A stretch of DNA of 40,779 nucleotides, from contig VGAF01000002.1 of assembly GCA_016870855.1 (NCBI GenBank), positions 1-40,779 of the forward strand. The letters run 5' to 3'. Position 1 is the first letter of the stretch; each line of letters starts with the position of its first letter. Source of the DNA: Actinomycetota bacterium. Lineage in GTDB: Bacteria; Actinomycetota; Actinomycetes; Nanopelagicales; Nanopelagicaceae. The position numbers and the translations under genes were made by a program. Below are positions 9,846 through 19,787 of the stretch, piece by piece. The notes below the pieces were generated by a model. The model did not search any database. It saw nothing but the letters and a program-made list of their open reading frames with translations, and was not told the origin of the DNA.

Positions 9846-10271
9846 CTAACCGACAGTAACTTTTGTCTTGGTTGCCTTAACTGCAACAGTTCTAAGGTCG
9901 CTTCGGGCTGGGCCAACTTCTACTTTTCCATTGACTGCAAATTCAGCGCGATGATTTGGGCAGATCCACTTACCGCCGCTTAAACCAACTGTTGTTCCTT
10001 GATGCGTGCACGAAAGATCTAGCGCCCTAAAGCCATTAACTGCTTTCGAGGTGCGGACTAACGCGAGTGATCTTCCAGAGGAATCTTCAAACTGAACTAC
10101 ACCGCCGACTTTGCGGAGCGCAGTATTTTGCGAGATTAGAAGCTCTACCTTTCCATTCGCTAGCACCTTTACCTTCGATGCAGCAATAGCTTTATCAGGC
10201 ACAAAACCAAGCGTGAGGAGCGCAAGCCCACAAAGTAGGGAACGCCTAGATAGAGAATTCTCGTTTTCCAT
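9846..10271 (-). CDS. Rieske [2Fe-2S] domain protein with Tat-like signal
   Basis: SRRSLLCGLALL twin-arginine leader; CTHQGTTVGLSGGKWICPNHRAEF Rieske Cys/His pairs; AAAGG SD before ATG at 10271. Confidence 0.85.
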   Translation of the reverse strand: MENENSLSRRSLLCGLALLTLGFVPDKAIAASKVKVLANGKVELLISQNTALRKVGGVVQFEDSSGRSLALVRTSKAVNGFRALDLSCTHQGTTVGLSGGKWICPNHRAEFAVNGKVEVGPARSDLRTVAVKATKTKVTVG

Positions 10272-10297
10272 CTTCAACCTTTCAATACGCTTCAATG

Positions 10298-11671
10298 ATG
10301 CGAATCTACTCCTCGGCACGATGGCTGGCTACTGCATCCTTAGTTAGCTACTTGATTCTCAGATACTTTTCAGAACCAACGTGGTGGAGCGAACTACTCG
10401 TCTATAACTCAGTTCTTATCTCTGCGATTATCGGAATTGTCTTTACCCCGCTTCCCGATGATCATCTAGGCCAGAAAGTCTTCGCACTCGCCCTCCTAGC
10501 TTGGGGAGTGGGCTCCATAACTTCTTCCATCGATTCTTTCTTCAATACCGAGTTGAGCATCTTTTCTGAGGCCGCTTACTCGCTCTTCTATCCCTTAGCG
10601 ATTTTTGGTGCGATCCGATCTCTTCGAAATCAAGCAAAGAGTCGTCGCCTGGAATTGATAGACACACTAGTAATCGCGCTAAGTGGCACAACGCTACTTT
10701 CAACTTTCTTTCTTAAACCTGCGTCTTCAGAAATCTCTGGTAGTCAATATGAAGTCTTTCTCACGATTATCTATCCGGTAGGAGATTTAGTGTTACTACT
10801 AACAGTTATAGGTATTGTCTTACTTCAAAGATTGAGCCCGCGAAGTCTTCTCTTCTTACTAGGAGTTACTACTTTTACAGCAAGTGATTTCTATTATCTT
10901 TGGTTGAGCCAGAATGATCTATACATCTTTGGCAGCCTTAGTGATGCGGGCTGGTTAATTGGATTTGTCCTAATGGCCCATAGTTATTGGTTTGCCTCTG
11001 ATGAAGAGGAGCACCCGCGCACTTTCAATCCGGCAATCGTCACGCTAGCCCTGGTCTTAAGTTCAATAATCCTTGCAATCTCAGTCTTGCGGCCCGAGTA
11101 CTTTCCCCGCTTCGTATTGATTCCGGCATTTGCAACGATTGCGCTCGCCTTTTTGCGGATGGCGGTCGCCATGGCAGATGCGCGAAAAATGAGCGAAGAA
11201 CAGATCCTCGCGCGAACCGATGAGCTAACTGGCCTGGCAAATCGCCGTCGCTTTATCGCTGAGTTTGAAGAGTTCCAAAGATCCCCCGGCTCCTTGCTCA
11301 TCCTCGACTTAGATGGCTTCAAGCCAGTTAATGATCAATTGGGCCACGATGTCGGCGATCAACTCCTTGCCCAAGTCGCGCGGCGCCTTGAGCGAGTAGT
11401 GCCGAAAGGTGCGCTCCTCGCTCGACTCGGTGGTGATGAATTCGGCGCGCTGATTCCAGGGCACGAGGGCATGGAGATCGCAGTCGCGCTCCGCGCCACC
11501 ATGGAGTTTCCGTTTAGCGTTGCTGGCCATGAAATCAAATTAGGCGTCTCCATTGGCGAAGCTTTCAATGAGAGTGAGAATGAGAGCGAGAGCCAGAACT
11601 TGTTGCGTCGAGCCGATGAAGCGATGTACCGAGCAAAGCGCGAGAAAGTTGGCGTTGTCCGAGCCGGATAA
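10298..11671 (+). CDS. Membrane-bound GGDEF-domain protein (putative diguanylate cyclase)
   Basis: N-terminal multi-TM region, then ARTDELTGLANRRRF and ARLGGDEFGAL; ATG ATG at 10295/10298, TACGCT lies 6 nt before the second ATG. Confidence 0.92.
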   Translation: MRIYSSARWLATASLVSYLILRYFSEPTWWSELLVYNSVLISAIIGIVFTPLPDDHLGQKVFALALLAWGVGSITSSIDSFFNTELSIFSEAAYSLFYPLAIFGAIRSLRNQAKSRRLELIDTLVIALSGTTLLSTFFLKPASSEISGSQYEVFLTIIYPVGDLVLLLTVIGIVLLQRLSPRSLLFLLGVTTFTASDFYYLWLSQNDLYIFGSLSDAGWLIGFVLMAHSYWFASDEEEHPRTFNPAIVTLALVLSSIILAISVLRPEYFPRFVLIPAFATIALAFLRMAVAMADARKMSEEQILARTDELTGLANRRRFIAEFEEFQRSPGSLLILDLDGFKPVNDQLGHDVGDQLLAQVARRLERVVPKGALLARLGGDEFGALIPGHEGMEIAVALRATMEFPFSVAGHEIKLGVSIGEAFNESENESESQNLLRRADEAMYRAKREKVGVVRAG

Positions 11672-11732
11672 ATTAGGTGCTACTTCAATTTGGTCGTAAA
11701 GTTCGGGCGTCCAAATATCCACATCGAACGGG

Positions 11733-11745
11733 GTGAGATTCTCAC
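11733..11745. repeat. Perfect dyad GTGAGA-T-TCTCAC upstream of homospermidine synthase
   Basis: Direct reading: 6-bp inverted repeat with 1-nt centre, about 20 nt upstream of the start codon. Confidence 0.6.
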
Positions 11746-11766
11746 ATCTCCAATAGGAGGTCCTAA

Positions 11767-13200
11767 TTGTCAGCACGCTTCACCAATAAGGTCTTAATTC
11801 TCGGAGCTGGTTCAGTCTCCCAATCAGTCCTACCTCTTCTTATCGAGCATCTTGTAGATGCAAAACAGATCACCATCATGGATCAACGCGATAATCGCTC
11901 GCGAGTCCAAGGCGCGCTTAATCAAGGCGCTACATATGTCCAAGACCAGATAACCCGTGGCAATCTCGATGCCCAACTATCAAAGTATTTAAAGGCCGGC
12001 GACTTTCTCTTGGATCTCGCTTGGAATATCGATGCCAACACAATTTTGCAATGGTGCCATGATCATGGCGTTCTTTATCTAAATACTTCCATCGAAGAAT
12101 GGGATCCCTATGAAGGAGGATCCAACAAGCACCCGCTTGAGCGCACTCTTTATTACCGCCATATGCGGATGCGCGATATGAAATCAAGATGGACTAAGAC
12201 GGGTGCCACCGCAATTGTTGAGCATGGCGCTAACCCTGGTCTCGTTTCCCATTTAGTAAAGAAGTCACTAGTAGATATCGCAACTCGCGCCCTTAAAGAA
12301 GGAAAAGTAAGTAGCGATGTTGAAACAGCACTAGTAAATGAGAATTATCAAAGCCTCGCCCACGCCCTTAATGTGAAGGTTATTCATATCTCAGAGCGTG
12401 ATACCCAGGTAACTAATAAGCCAAAGCAATGGGGCGAATTTGTTAATACCTGGTCTGTTGAGGGTTTCTACGAAGAGGGCGTTGCGCCGGCCGAACTTGG
12501 TTGGGGTACTCATGAAAAGAGCCTTCCGATAGATGCATATGAGCATCCATCAGGCCCTAAGAATCAAATCGCAATTGCCCAACCAGGCGCTACGACTTGG
12601 GTCCGTTCCTGGGTTCCTAACTTTGAGATTCAGGGAATGGTAATTCGCCACGGCGAAGCCTTCACGATCTCGGATCACTTAACGGTGTGGGATAACGGAA
12701 AAGCGATTTACCGGCCAACTGTTCACTATGCGTACTGTCCTTCAAATGAAGCAATCGTTTCTATGAAGGAACTTGAGATGCTCAATTGGGAGTTACACAA
12801 GAATCAACGGATCATGAATGATGAGATCACGGCCGGTGATGATCGCCTTGGAGTTCTCTTAATGGGCCATCCATATAAATCTTGGTGGACCGGTTCGCTA
12901 TTGAACATCGAAGACTCGCGCAAGCTAATCCCAGGACAATCTGCAACAACAGTCCAAGTTTCCTCGGCTGTTTATGCCGCAGTTGCTTGGACGATGAAGA
13001 ATCCAAATTCTGGATTGCTTGTCCCAGATGAACTACCTTGGCGTGAAGTACTTGGTTATGCCGAGAAGTACTGGGGAGGAATCCACTCCGAAGCTGCCGA
13101 TTGGGATCCGCTTGTTAATAGACGCGATCTCTTTGAGGGTTGGAACGATAAGAAAGTTGATCGCGCCGATCCATGGCAGTTCTCGAATTTCCTGGTCTAA
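11767..13200 (+). CDS. hss: homospermidine synthase
   Basis: 477 aa; KVLILGAGSVSQSVLPLLIEHL, DFLLDLAWNIDANTILQWCHDHGVLYLNTSIEEWDPY, TAIVEHGANPGLVSHLVKK; AGGAGG SD before TTG start. Confidence 0.9.
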   Translation: MSARFTNKVLILGAGSVSQSVLPLLIEHLVDAKQITIMDQRDNRSRVQGALNQGATYVQDQITRGNLDAQLSKYLKAGDFLLDLAWNIDANTILQWCHDHGVLYLNTSIEEWDPYEGGSNKHPLERTLYYRHMRMRDMKSRWTKTGATAIVEHGANPGLVSHLVKKSLVDIATRALKEGKVSSDVETALVNENYQSLAHALNVKVIHISERDTQVTNKPKQWGEFVNTWSVEGFYEEGVAPAELGWGTHEKSLPIDAYEHPSGPKNQIAIAQPGATTWVRSWVPNFEIQGMVIRHGEAFTISDHLTVWDNGKAIYRPTVHYAYCPSNEAIVSMKELEMLNWELHKNQRIMNDEITAGDDRLGVLLMGHPYKSWWTGSLLNIEDSRKLIPGQSATTVQVSSAVYAAVAWTMKNPNSGLLVPDELPWREVLGYAEKYWGGIHSEAADWDPLVNRRDLFEGWNDKKVDRADPWQFSNFLV

Positions 13201-13208
13201 AGCAGTAA

Positions 13209-14570
13209 TTAAAGTTTTGGATTGACCGGCTTCGCCGCTTTGATCTCCTCGAGCCGCGCCAAGGACTCTAACCGCTCCTTGGCGTGGTCGACGATTGGTT
13301 CTGGATAACCTTTAGAAAGTCCATCGATTACCGTCCATGGCTCATGAATATCATCACCACTTAAGTGAGCGAGCTCTGGGATATAGCGCTTGATGTAAGC
13401 GCCTTCTGGATCAAAGCGTCTTCCTTGCTCAATTGGATTAAATACTCGGTAATAAGGCGAGGCATCAGTGCCGCAACCTGCGGTCCATTGCCAGCCATGG
13501 GAATTAGATGCAACATCATTATCAATCAAATACTTCATAAAGAAGTTAGCGCCATGTTGCCACTCGATATGCAGATCTTTAACTAAGAATGAAGCAACGA
13601 CCATCCGGGTCCGATTATGCATCCAGCCCTCTTTCACTAGTTGGCGCATTGCGGCATCGACAAATGGATAGCCAGTGCGACCCTCGCACCATGCTTCGAA
13701 CTTCTTGCCCGGCTTGTCATAACGCATCTTCTTAAACTTTGCATCGTAATAATCGCGAGATGTATGAGGGTTGTTATGGAGAACATCGGCATAAAACTCA
13801 CGCCAAGCAATCTCTTTTCGATAGACCTCATGGCCCTTACCCTGTCCTAGAACGTTGAGCATGGTCCGTGGATGAATCTCACCCCAGCGAAGATGCGGGC
13901 TCATTCGACTTGTTCCTTCAATTCCCGGAATATTGCGCGCATCGCCATAATCATCTGAAGCGCGCTTTATGAAATCTGTGTAGCGCTTTAGCGCCGCGGC
14001 TTCGCCGGCCTCTTGAACCTCAACTTTTTCACTCTTATCCCAATTAGGAAGTTGGTGATCAGCCTTAGTCGGCGCTACCCACTTTGGATCTTTTGGCGCA
14101 GCAACTGGTTTACGCCAGCCATGTGCGCTCCATGCTCTATAGAAGGGCGTGTAAACACGATATGGAGTTCCATCATCTTTAAGTACCCGCCCTGGGGCTA
14201 CGGCATAGCCGCTACCAAGTTGAGTCAATTCAATTCCAACCTTCTTCAATCTCACATCAAGTTCATTGCCAAATGGTGCAAAAGGAAAAGCGCAGTGAAT
14301 CGAAGTCGCACCGTACTTTTTCGTTAAGCGCGTTAGGACTTCCACGGGATCCCCCGAAACAACATGTAAAGCGCCATTTATTGAAGCATCAAGGGCCTTA
14401 AGAGAAGCGGCTAGATATGCGCGGCGATGTGCACCGGCGCGCTCTGCGATCTCATCATCCATTATGAATAGCGGCACAACTTCATCGGCTTCATCAAAGG
14501 CTGCGAGTAACGCGGGATTATCACTAAGTCTTAAATCTCTTCGGAACCAGAAGATTGCTCGCTTGCTCAT
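13209..14570 (-). CDS. phrB: deoxyribodipyrimidine photo-lyase (cryptochrome/photolyase family)
   Basis: RAIFWFRRDLRLSDNPALLAA; NDVASNSHGWQWTAGCGTDASPYYRVFNPIEQGRRFDPEGAYIKRYIPEL; start taken as ATG 14570 (TTG 14582 also possible). Confidence 0.94.
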   Translation of the reverse strand: MSKRAIFWFRRDLRLSDNPALLAAFDEADEVVPLFIMDDEIAERAGAHRRAYLAASLKALDASINGALHVVSGDPVEVLTRLTKKYGATSIHCAFPFAPFGNELDVRLKKVGIELTQLGSGYAVAPGRVLKDDGTPYRVYTPFYRAWSAHGWRKPVAAPKDPKWVAPTKADHQLPNWDKSEKVEVQEAGEAAALKRYTDFIKRASDDYGDARNIPGIEGTSRMSPHLRWGEIHPRTMLNVLGQGKGHEVYRKEIAWREFYADVLHNNPHTSRDYYDAKFKKMRYDKPGKKFEAWCEGRTGYPFVDAAMRQLVKEGWMHNRTRMVVASFLVKDLHIEWQHGANFFMKYLIDNDVASNSHGWQWTAGCGTDASPYYRVFNPIEQGRRFDPEGAYIKRYIPELAHLSGDDIHEPWTVIDGLSKGYPEPIVDHAKERLESLARLEEIKAAKPVNPKL

Positions 14571-14587
14571 GGCAAGATTCAACCATT

Positions 14588-15394
14588 ATGGAGCAGATAA
14601 AGCGCTTTCAAGTTCGAGGACTTCCCGGATGGGTCAATCGGGTCAGCTTCTCCGGGCGAATCGTTGATTATTGGGCGCCTGTGGGTGGCAGCGACCATGT
14701 ACTTATCGCTCATGATGGCCAGAACATTTTTGACCGCAGGACCGCGACATTTATCTACACCTGGAAACTAGCCCAGACTGCAGCTCGAATAGCAAGAGAG
14801 TGTGGCAATAAACCTCCTCTGGTGATTGGAGTTTTCCATAGCTCCACAAAAGAAGATCCACATGGTCGAGCTAAAGATCTAGCTCCAGAAGATCCATTTC
14901 GCGATGGCATTAAGACCATGAATCCCCCAACATTTGCCGCAAGTGAACTGCGTGGAAATTCTTATCTGAAAGCAATTTTCGCAGAGATCACGCCAGAACT
15001 TGCAGCACATACCAAAACCAATTTTGTAGCCGAGAAGACTGCGATGATTGGATCATCAATGGGCGGACTTGCAACTCTTTATGCGCTTTCAAAATTTAGC
15101 GATAGTTTCCATACTGCGCTCTCGCTCTCACCGCACTGGGTACTTGCAGGCGACTCGTTAGTTGATTACCTAGTAAATAATTTACCGAATCGCCCCAAAT
15201 ACCGGGTTTGGATGAGTCGCGGCACTAAAGGCCTTGATGCCTCATATCTCCCCTACCAAAATCGCGCCGATGAATTGATGCGCGAGTTGAGTTGGGGAAA
15301 TAGATATCGCAGCAAGGTCTATCACCGCACTACTCATAACGAGAGATCCTGGGCTAGTTATGTTGATGAGCCTCTTAAGTTCTGGCTAACTTAA
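14588..15394 (+). CDS. alpha/beta-hydrolase, putative esterase family
   Basis: VLIAHDGQNIFD; nucleophile elbow MIGSSMGGLATLYAL; HWVLAGDS. Confidence 0.85.
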   Translation: MEQIKRFQVRGLPGWVNRVSFSGRIVDYWAPVGGSDHVLIAHDGQNIFDRRTATFIYTWKLAQTAARIARECGNKPPLVIGVFHSSTKEDPHGRAKDLAPEDPFRDGIKTMNPPTFAASELRGNSYLKAIFAEITPELAAHTKTNFVAEKTAMIGSSMGGLATLYALSKFSDSFHTALSLSPHWVLAGDSLVDYLVNNLPNRPKYRVWMSRGTKGLDASYLPYQNRADELMRELSWGNRYRSKVYHRTTHNERSWASYVDEPLKFWLT

Positions 15395-15451
15395 CCGGTA
15401 TATCCCAACAGCCGCAGCTACTACGAACCCTTTGAACAATTTGTTCTTCAT
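15386..15451 (-). CDS. Putative 21-aa membrane-type microprotein (MKNKLFKGFVVAAAVGIYRLS)
   Basis: AGGAG SD 6 nt before ATG, 5' hairpin leader and TTGACT-N17-TGTAAT promoter on the same strand; below ORF-track cutoff. Confidence 0.55.
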   Translation of the reverse strand: MKNKLFKGFVVAAAVGIYRLS

Positions 15452-15479
15452 TGGTTCTCCTATTTATCCTGCAGGGATC

Positions 15480-15498
15480 CTGTAGCGAGGGGCTACAG
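15480..15498. repeat. Perfect hairpin CTGTAGC-GAGGG-GCTACAG
   Basis: 7-bp perfect inverted repeat, 5-nt loop; sits at the predicted 5' end of the minus-strand microprotein transcript. Confidence 0.75.
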
Positions 15499-15505
15499 TG
15501 GAGGA

Positions 15506-15534
15506 ATTACATAACGCCCAAATCGGACAGTCAA
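15506..15534 (-). promoter_or_regulatory. Predicted sigma70-type promoter TTGACT-N17-TGTAAT
   Basis: -35 at 15534..15529, -10 at 15511..15506, exact 17-bp spacer. Confidence 0.6.
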
Positions 15535-15590
15535 AAGGAAATCAGGCTCAAATCGCTAATTATCGATTTGTTATAAAGGGCGCTTTTTTT
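15515..15590 (+). terminator. Plus-strand intrinsic-terminator-like structure with alternative stems and T7 tract
   Basis: CGCCC (15515-19) pairs GGGCG (15578-82) next to TTTTTTT; internal hairpin CAAATCG-ctaattat-CGATTTG (15549-15570). Confidence 0.5.
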
Positions 15591-15630
15591 CATTACGCAC
15601 TTGCAGGGGTTGAACCATTTAGGAACTGAA

Positions 15631-16743
15631 TCAGGAGTGAAGCATCCCCACGGTCGAATCCCAGCCATCGACGGCCTCAGGTTTGCGAGGACCCTTTCCG
15701 ACATAACGAGCTGATGGGCGGATCAATCGACCAGTGCGCTTCTGTTCCAAAATATGTGCAGACCAACCCGCAGTACGCGCCGATGTAAACATCGGAGTGA
15801 ACATATGTGGTGGAACTTCAGCAAAATCAAGAAGCACAGCAGCCCAGAATTCAACATTTGTTTCAAGGACGCGATCCGGACGACGCTCTCTTAATTCAGC
15901 GAGCGCCGCTTCTTCAAGCGCTTTTGCAACTTCATATCTTGGCGCACCTAACTCTTCACAAGTACGACGGAGCGTGCGCGAACGTGGATCTTGGGCGCGA
16001 TAAACGCGATGACCAAATCCCATCAAGCGCTCACCCTTATCTAGTAATTCTTTTACATATGCTCTCGCATCTCCGCGTTGTTCAACAGCTTGAATCATAT
16101 GGAGTACGCGTGATGGTGCGCCGCCATGCAGCGGTCCGCTCATTGCGCCAATTGCGCCAGAAATTGATGCCGCAACATCAGCACCGGTTGATGCAATCAC
16201 ACGAGCGGTAAATGTCGATGCATTCATTCCATGTTCTGCGGCCGAGACAAAATAAGCATCGATTGCCCGGACATGTTTTGGATCTGGTTCCCCGCGCCAA
16301 CGAATCATCATTCGCTCAACAACGGTATGAGCTTTATCAACTTCACTCTGTGGAATCATGGGCGCAGATCCACGCGCTGCTTGGGCAACATAAGAAAGAA
16401 CCATGACTGATACCCGGGCGAGATTTGAACGCGCCTCTTCATCAGAAATATCAAGTAGTGGCTTTAAGCCCCAAGCTGGTGTGAGCATCGCAATTGCAGA
16501 TTGAACATCGACTCGAACATCGCCAGAGTGAACCGGAATTGGGAATGGTTCAGCCGGTGGAAGGCCAGGATTGAATTCATCATCAACTAGAAGTCCCCAG
16601 ACATTTCCAAAGGTGACGCGACCGACTAGATCATCAATATCTACTCCGCGATAGCGAAGCGCGCTTCCCTCTTTATCTGGTTCTGCGATTTGTGATTCGA
16701 AGGCGATGACGCCCTCAAGGCCGGGCTTAAAGTCATCTGACAT
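15631..16743 (-). CDS. citrate synthase (citrate synthase 2-like)
   Basis: GLEGVIAFESQIAEPDKEGSALRYRGVDIDDL; SGAIGAMSGPLHGGAPSRVLHMI; KGERLMGFGHRVYRAQDPRS. Confidence 0.93.
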   Translation of the reverse strand: MSDDFKPGLEGVIAFESQIAEPDKEGSALRYRGVDIDDLVGRVTFGNVWGLLVDDEFNPGLPPAEPFPIPVHSGDVRVDVQSAIAMLTPAWGLKPLLDISDEEARSNLARVSVMVLSYVAQAARGSAPMIPQSEVDKAHTVVERMMIRWRGEPDPKHVRAIDAYFVSAAEHGMNASTFTARVIASTGADVAASISGAIGAMSGPLHGGAPSRVLHMIQAVEQRGDARAYVKELLDKGERLMGFGHRVYRAQDPRSRTLRRTCEELGAPRYEVAKALEEAALAELRERRPDRVLETNVEFWAAVLLDFAEVPPHMFTPMFTSARTAGWSAHILEQKRTGRLIRPSARYVGKGPRKPEAVDGWDSTVGMLHS

Positions 16744-16803
16744 GGCGCGTATTCTGCCCACAATTACACCTAGTGCGAAACCCAAGATGACCCGAGCCGG
16801 TAA

Positions 16804-17478
16804 GTGACGTTAGATACACCTATGGCAGCTATGGACCGTGATGAGATTTCCAAGATGCGCCGTTCCTATGGCGAAATCGGCCTCCGGGAGAGCGAATTGA
16901 ATTCAAATCCAATCTCGCAATTCCAGCTCTGGCTCAAGGAAGCTTCGGATAATCCGATGGTCGTCGAGGCGAATGCGATGGTTCTCGCAACCAATTCTGA
17001 GGATCAACCCACAACAAGAACAGTGCTCTTAAAAGATGTAACCGAGGCGGGCTTTACCTTCTTTACAAATTACAACTCGGCGAAATCTAAATCGATTGAA
17101 GGCAATTCCAAGGTATCTCTGCTCTTTCCTTGGTATCCCATGGAACGGCAAGTCAAGATATTGGGAAGCGCTTCTCGAATAAGCGGTGCAGACTCAGATG
17201 CATATTTCGCAACGCGTCCCTGGTCTAGCCAGATCGGAGCTTGGGCAAGTGATCAATCAGCTCCGCTATCTTCAAGAGAAGAGTTAGAGAAGCATTGGGC
17301 AGAATTTGCTACAAAATATCCAGAAGGTAGCCAAGTCCCACGTCCGCCACATTGGGGCGGCTTCCTTGTGATTCCTACCATGATTGAGTTCTGGCAAGGA
17401 CGTTACTCACGTCTACATGACCGGATTCGTTACACCAGAGATGCTTCTACATGGAAGCTTGAGCGCTTCTACCCCTAG
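16804..17478 (+). CDS. pdxH: pyridoxamine 5'-phosphate oxidase
   Basis: NAMVLATNSEDQPTTRTVLLKDVTEAGFTFFTNYNSAKSKSIEGN; WGGFLVIPTMIEFWQGRYSRLHDRIRY; C-terminal W-ERFYP. Confidence 0.96.
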   Translation: MTLDTPMAAMDRDEISKMRRSYGEIGLRESELNSNPISQFQLWLKEASDNPMVVEANAMVLATNSEDQPTTRTVLLKDVTEAGFTFFTNYNSAKSKSIEGNSKVSLLFPWYPMERQVKILGSASRISGADSDAYFATRPWSSQIGAWASDQSAPLSSREELEKHWAEFATKYPEGSQVPRPPHWGGFLVIPTMIEFWQGRYSRLHDRIRYTRDASTWKLERFYP

Positions 17479-17489
17479 TTAATAGATAG

Positions 17490-18623
<1,134 letters not shown>

Positions 18624-18626
18624 AAA

Positions 18627-19787
18627 TTGCAGACTATTTATAAGCGGGACCGGGTTTTCTGGCTGATCTCTCTTCAAACCGGAATTTATGGATATTTCAT
18701 GGGCGGTTTTGGCCCGGCAATTCCGCTCCTTCAAGCCGATCAAGGGACAACGGGTGCCATCGCTGGATTGCATGGAACAGCCCTTGGCCTTGCCTCTTTA
18801 GTCGCAGGCGCTCTCAACTCAAGAGTCGTGCATCGCTTCGGAAGATATAGATCAGCTTGGCTCGGTATCTCAATCTTTCTCTTTGGTGCACTTTTCTTTG
18901 TCACTCTCTCGACTCCAGTTCAAACAATCACCTCGATCTTCTTCGCTGGAATCGGAATGTCGATGGCGATTGCAAACACGATTACTTATTTAGCTGGTCA
19001 CTATGGTGATCAATCCCCGCAAGCCCTCTCACAAAATAATGGAATCACTTCGCTCTTCAATATTTTCGGAACCATCACAATTGGCTTACTTGCCGCCACT
19101 GCAGTTTCCTGGCGACTAGGACTCTTAGCCTGCTTTCCATTTGCGGCAATTCTCTATCTCACTATGGGTAAGACTCATACTCCCGAGCACATCCCGGATG
19201 TAGATGGACATCAACGCGGCCCGCTTCCAAAGTACTACTGGTTTGCCTGGGTTGGTCTTGTGTTCGCCATCGGTAGCGAATTTGCAATCATCTTCTGGTC
19301 GGCTGCGCTGATTCGAGAGCGAACAGGAATAGATCCCGCGCTTGCCACCACTCTGATGTTGGCATTCCCATTAGGGATGTTCTTGGGACGTTGGTTTGGC
19401 GCGTACGTTGCACCAAATAGAACGGTCGACTTTAGATTAAAGCTATTTCTTATCCTTCAACTAATTGGATTTCTTCTGCTCTGGAGCTCAAGAGCTCCCC
19501 TATTTTCTTTAGTATCGCTACTCATTGCCGGAGTTGGTACCTCGATGCAGTTCATACTCTCTACCAATCGCTTACTCCGATTCAGCGGCGGTAAAGAGGA
19601 TCTGGCAATGGGATATGCATCTCTTGCCGCCGGTATAGCTATCGCAGGCTCGCCATTTCTCTTGGGCGCTATCGCAGATGAACTCGGAATTGTTAAGGCC
19701 TTCTTGATTGTTCCTATCTTTATGGCTTCCGCCTTCGCTATAGTTTTGGCAGTTCCCGTCAAGAGCCTTTTGAAAGAAGCAAAATGA
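18627..19787 (+). CDS. MFS transporter
   Basis: 12-TM pattern, GRYRSAWLG loop; TTG start 3 nt after serC stop, probable operon. Confidence 0.85.
   Translation: MQTIYKRDRVFWLISLQTGIYGYFMGGFGPAIPLLQADQGTTGAIAGLHGTALGLASLVAGALNSRVVHRFGRYRSAWLGISIFLFGALFFVTLSTPVQTITSIFFAGIGMSMAIANTITYLAGHYGDQSPQALSQNNGITSLFNIFGTITIGLLAATAVSWRLGLLACFPFAAILYLTMGKTHTPEHIPDVDGHQRGPLPKYYWFAWVGLVFAIGSEFAIIFWSAALIRERTGIDPALATTLMLAFPLGMFLGRWFGAYVAPNRTVDFRLKLFLILQLIGFLLLWSSRAPLFSLVSLLIAGVGTSMQFILSTNRLLRFSGGKEDLAMGYASLAAGIAIAGSPFLLGAIADELGIVKAFLIVPIFMASAFAIVLAVPVKSLLKEAK

Noticed and set aside
10984-11568. Several minus-strand ORFs (112, 66, 73, 69 aa) inside the GGDEF gene
   Set aside because: Antisense to a strongly supported coding region with no family motifs or start signals.
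15480-15570. Two hairpins considered as an actinobacterial 6C RNA
   Set aside because: Neither loop carries the required run of six cytosines; the minus-strand loop of the first hairpin reads CCCTC and the second loop is AT-rich.
15604-15617. GCAGGGGTTGAACC resembling a reversed tRNA T-arm beside the citrate synthase gene
   Set aside because: No acceptor, D or anticodon arms can be built around it.
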